In this document: in pieces, positions 50,120 through 52,408 of the stretch
How the letters are laid out: each line of letters starts with the position of its first letter
How positions within the stretch are numbered: position 1 is the stretch's first letter
Assembly: GCF_002222055.1 (NCBI RefSeq)
Contig: NZ_MUGS01000052.1
Location: 1 to 52,408 of the forward strand
From: Flavobacterium araucananum
Lineage (GTDB): Bacteria; Bacteroidota; Bacteroidia; Flavobacteriales; Flavobacteriaceae
Direction of reading: 5' to 3'
DNA: 52,408 nucleotides
Program-made: the position numbers and the translations under genes
Notes under the pieces: generated by a model
What the model saw: the letters and a program-made list of their open reading frames with translations, nothing else
Told to the model about the DNA's origin: nothing
Databases searched by the model: none

Positions 50120-52408
50120 TTATTTAGACAGATACAAATACCCATCTTTCTTATTATTTTGAATCACATTGTTGCCATCTAACGATTGATAGTTTATAAT
50201 GTAGAAATAAGTTCCGGTTGGTAATCCATCAGCTTGTTTAATGGTGGTTCTGCCTCTTGATGTTCCGTCGAATGCATTAGTTTTATTATTATAATTGTTA
50301 GTTTCAAATACTAATATTCCCCAACGGTTATAGATTTCTACCGTATTTTCAGGATAACAAGTTGTGTCATCAATATTATCAATTGCAAAAAGATCATTTA
50401 TTCCGTCTCCATTAGGCGAAAAAGCATTATGAACAACTACATTTCCACAAGCCAGAACTTTACAATCATCATTAATAGAAAGGTTTACAAATAAACTTCT
50501 CGGACAAACTTCATCTTTTATTTGATATTCAAATTGGTACATACCAAGCGATAACCCAAACGAGGTAACAATACTGCCTTCTATAGCATGAGAGTTATCA
50601 GTATCGATCCAGGTACCTTTGGTAGAGGTGTTTGCTGGGAATAAGTTAAATAAATTCACAGTAGATGTATCTGCATTACAAGCCTGAGCAGCAATTGGTG
50701 CCGCTGTCAAATTATTGTGGCTAATGGTTATCGTCTGCACTAATTCCGTTTTATTACCGGCACAGTCAGAGAGCGTGTAGGTTCTGGTTAAGATATACGG
50801 GCTGTTTGTACAACCTGTACCCCCATTATTAGAATCACTCACTGTAACATTTACAGTTTGGCTGCAATTATCAGTGGCATCAAGTATAGCGTTAGGATTT
50901 GCAACCGGAATATCTGATATGTTTTGTAAGTTGGTACTATCTGCCGGAGCAGTTCCGGTAGGAGCAGTAGTGTCCTTAACTGTAATTATCTGAGTAAAAG
51001 AAGCTGTATTACCGGAACAATCACTAGTTGCCCATTTGCGGGTTAAGGTATAATTTGTATCACATTCATTTTCGATAGTACTCTTTGTCTCTGTATAAAC
51101 TATAGGCACATCTATATTGCAATTATCCTGTGCAGTTATAACAGGTACTTCAGGAACTTTGTCGCATGATACAGTGATGTTGGTCGGTAGTACTCCGTCA
51201 AATACCGGTGCGGTTGTATCCTGTATTGTGATAGTTTGCATAAAAGCAGTAGTATTATTTCCGCATTCATCTTTTGCAATCCAGATATTGGTATAAGTTC
51301 CAACATTACTGCAAGATGCAGACGCTACAAATTGACCGCTTGTTTTTATATAGCTAATACTTGAACAAGTATCGGTTGCAACAGGGGCTTGGTTTTGCGC
51401 AGTTGTTAATCCTGTTGTATCGCTACATTGCAATGTAACATCCAGTGCATTTGCAGCCGTTGTCCAGGTTGGCGCAGTGGTGTCCTGAATAGTAATTACT
51501 TGGGTGAAAATTGTCGAAGTATTCAAACACACATCTTTTGCGACCCAGGTATTGGTATATGTTCCGGAATTGGCACAAGAACCTGCGACGAAATTCCCGC
51601 TGGTTTTAGTATAGGTTACAGTCCCTCCACAAGTATCGGTTGCAACCGGAGTTTGGTTTTGAGCCGCTGTTAATCCTGCTGCATCACTACATTGCAAAGT
51701 AGCATCCAGTGCATTTGTAGCTGTTGTCCATATTGGCGCAGTGGTGTCCTGAATAGTAATTACTTGGGTAAAAATTGTCGAAGTATTCAAACAAACATCT
51801 TTTGTGATCCAGGTGTTGGTATACGTTCCGGAATTGGCGCAAGAACCTGCGACGAAATTCCCGCTGGTTTTAGTATAGGTTACTGTTCCGCCACAAGTAT
51901 CGGTTGCAACCGGAGTTTGGTTTTGAGCCGCTGTTAATCCTGCTGCATCACTACATTGCAAAGTAACATCCAGTGCATTTGCATCCGTTGTCCAGGTTGG
52001 CGCAGTGGTATCTTGTATTGTAATCACTTGCGTGAAAGTTGTTGAGGTATTCAAACACACATCTTTTGCGACCCAGGTATTGGTATATGTTCCGGAATTG
52101 GCGCAAGAACCTGCGACGAAATTCCCGCTAGTTTTAGTATAGGTTACAGTCCCGCCACAAGTATCGGTTGCAACGGGAGCTTGATTTTGAGCTGCTGTTA
52201 ATCCTGTTGTATCACTACATTGCAAAGTAACATCCAGTGCATTTGCAGCTGTTGTCCAGGCTGGCGCAGTGGTATCCTGAATTGTAATCACTTGGGTAAA
52301 AATTGTCGAGGTATTCAAACACACATCTTTTGCAACCCAGGTATTGGTATATGTTCCGGAATTTGCGCAAGAACCTGCAACGAAATTCCCGCTGGTTTTA
52401 GTATAGGT
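50120..52408 (-). CDS. Repetitive surface adhesin with T9SS type B sorting domain (5' end outside window)
   Basis: At least 760 residues are visible; the frame stays open to the right edge, so the start and signal peptide lie outside. It consists of tandem 88-residue Ig/HYR-like units (TFTQVITIQDTTAP, then LQCSDAAGLTAAQNQ, DTCGGTVTYTKTSGNFVAG) with four Cys each, then two or three diverged units. The C-terminal domain (about the last 110 residues; HNAFSPNGDGINDLFAI, VEIYNRWGILVFE, GTYFYIINY) is the gliding-motility-associated type B T9SS signal. It is probably a cell-surface adhesin, exported with help of the SprF-like protein encoded next. Confidence 0.92.
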   Translation of the reverse strand, partial: TYTKTSGNFVAGSCANSGTYTNTWVAKDVCLNTSTIFTQVITIQDTTAPAWTTAANALDVTLQCSDTTGLTAAQNQAPVATDTCGGTVTYTKTSGNFVAGSCANSGTYTNTWVAKDVCLNTSTTFTQVITIQDTTAPTWTTDANALDVTLQCSDAAGLTAAQNQTPVATDTCGGTVTYTKTSGNFVAGSCANSGTYTNTWITKDVCLNTSTIFTQVITIQDTTAPIWTTATNALDATLQCSDAAGLTAAQNQTPVATDTCGGTVTYTKTSGNFVAGSCANSGTYTNTWVAKDVCLNTSTIFTQVITIQDTTAPTWTTAANALDVTLQCSDTTGLTTAQNQAPVATDTCSSISYIKTSGQFVASASCSNVGTYTNIWIAKDECGNNTTAFMQTITIQDTTAPVFDGVLPTNITVSCDKVPEVPVITAQDNCNIDVPIVYTETKSTIENECDTNYTLTRKWATSDCSGNTASFTQIITVKDTTAPTGTAPADSTNLQNISDIPVANPNAILDATDNCSQTVNVTVSDSNNGGTGCTNSPYILTRTYTLSDCAGNKTELVQTITISHNNLTAAPIAAQACNADTSTVNLFNLFPANTSTKGTWIDTDNSHAIEGSIVTSFGLSLGMYQFEYQIKDEVCPRSLFVNLSINDDCKVLACGNVVVHNAFSPNGDGINDLFAIDNIDDTTCYPENTVEIYNRWGILVFETNNYNNKTNAFDGTSRGRTTIKQADGLPTGTYFYIINYQSLDGNNVIQNNKKDGYLYLSK
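51480..52408. repeat. Tandem 264-bp coding repeats
   Basis: The phrase GTGTCCTGAATAGTAATTAC and close variants recur at 51480, 51744, 52008 and 52272, exactly 264 bases (88 codons) apart. Neighbouring units differ at only a few bases, far less than the diverged units further left. The array continues past the window edge. Confidence 0.92.

Noticed and set aside
51428..51937. Two similar 81-codon plus-strand frames
   Set aside because: They are antisense images of the adhesin repeats; their similarity simply reflects the 264-bp periodicity.
52322..52324. GTG as start of the adhesin gene
   Set aside because: The frame and the 88-residue repeat continue uninterrupted to the window edge, so the true start is outside.
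51480..52408. CRISPR-like array
   Set aside because: The periodicity is 264 bases with no variable spacers and is fully coding; no cas genes are present.

Overview
The window looks like a Flavobacterium chromosome segment, close to F. johnsoniae. It is AT-rich and has many promoters of the Bacteroidota type (TAnnTTTG at -7). It encodes a SusC/SusD pair, proteins with type IX secretion (T9SS) C-terminal domains, PorP/SprF, and Flavobacterium-type interspersed palindromes. No tRNA, rRNA, prophage, insertion sequence or CRISPR array was seen. The one confidently recognised classical RNA gene is a small SRP RNA.

Layout. 1-10.6 kb holds mostly housekeeping genes: a PrcB-like lipoprotein, a small outer-membrane barrel, an LpxH-like phosphoesterase, chorismate synthase (aroC), a DAACS symporter, a TPR hybrid histidine kinase, a DEAD-box helicase, formimidoylglutamase and a coiled-coil membrane protein. 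10.6-17.9 kb holds a repeat-rich gap with a 35-residue Lys-rich ORF, then hutI, glutaminyl cyclase, SRP RNA, an SDR enzyme, a GAF histidine kinase, and an FSA-type aldolase behind a structured leader.

18.0-36.2 kb is a chitin utilisation locus. It encodes a GlcNAc-type MFS permease, a LytTR/LytS two-component pair, SusC, SusD, a NagB-PIG-L fusion, a GH20 hexosaminidase and a 1578-residue two-headed GH18 chitinase with a T9SS tail. The likely flow is: ChiA cuts chitin outside the cell, SusCD imports oligomers, GH20 trims them to GlcNAc, the MFS permease carries GlcNAc across the inner membrane, and NagB feeds glycolysis.

36.2-41.6 kb has a thioredoxin-like protein, a YbiT-like ABC-F protein, a 57-residue lipoprotein and a YCF48-like T9SS cargo, set among dense short palindromes and a decayed ParD-like antitoxin remnant. 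41.9-47.1 kb carries pyrR, an uncharacterised gene, pyrB, a STAS-like protein, rnz, pdxH and a CAP-domain lipoprotein. 47.2 kb to the right edge, on the minus strand, is a T9SS surface-adhesin operon: a repetitive type B adhesin (cut by the window edge), a PorP/SprF protein and a PorE-like OmpA protein.

The most interesting signals outside the genes are: two copies of one structured RNA element (Flavo-1-like) whose stems covary; a family of inverted MITE-like repeats; two LacI-type operator-like palindromes in front of susC; and several classes of short palindrome filling particular intergenic gaps. I did not find a clearly new multi-gene system. The best candidates for follow-up are the structured RNA element and the adhesin/SprF/PorE-like operon.
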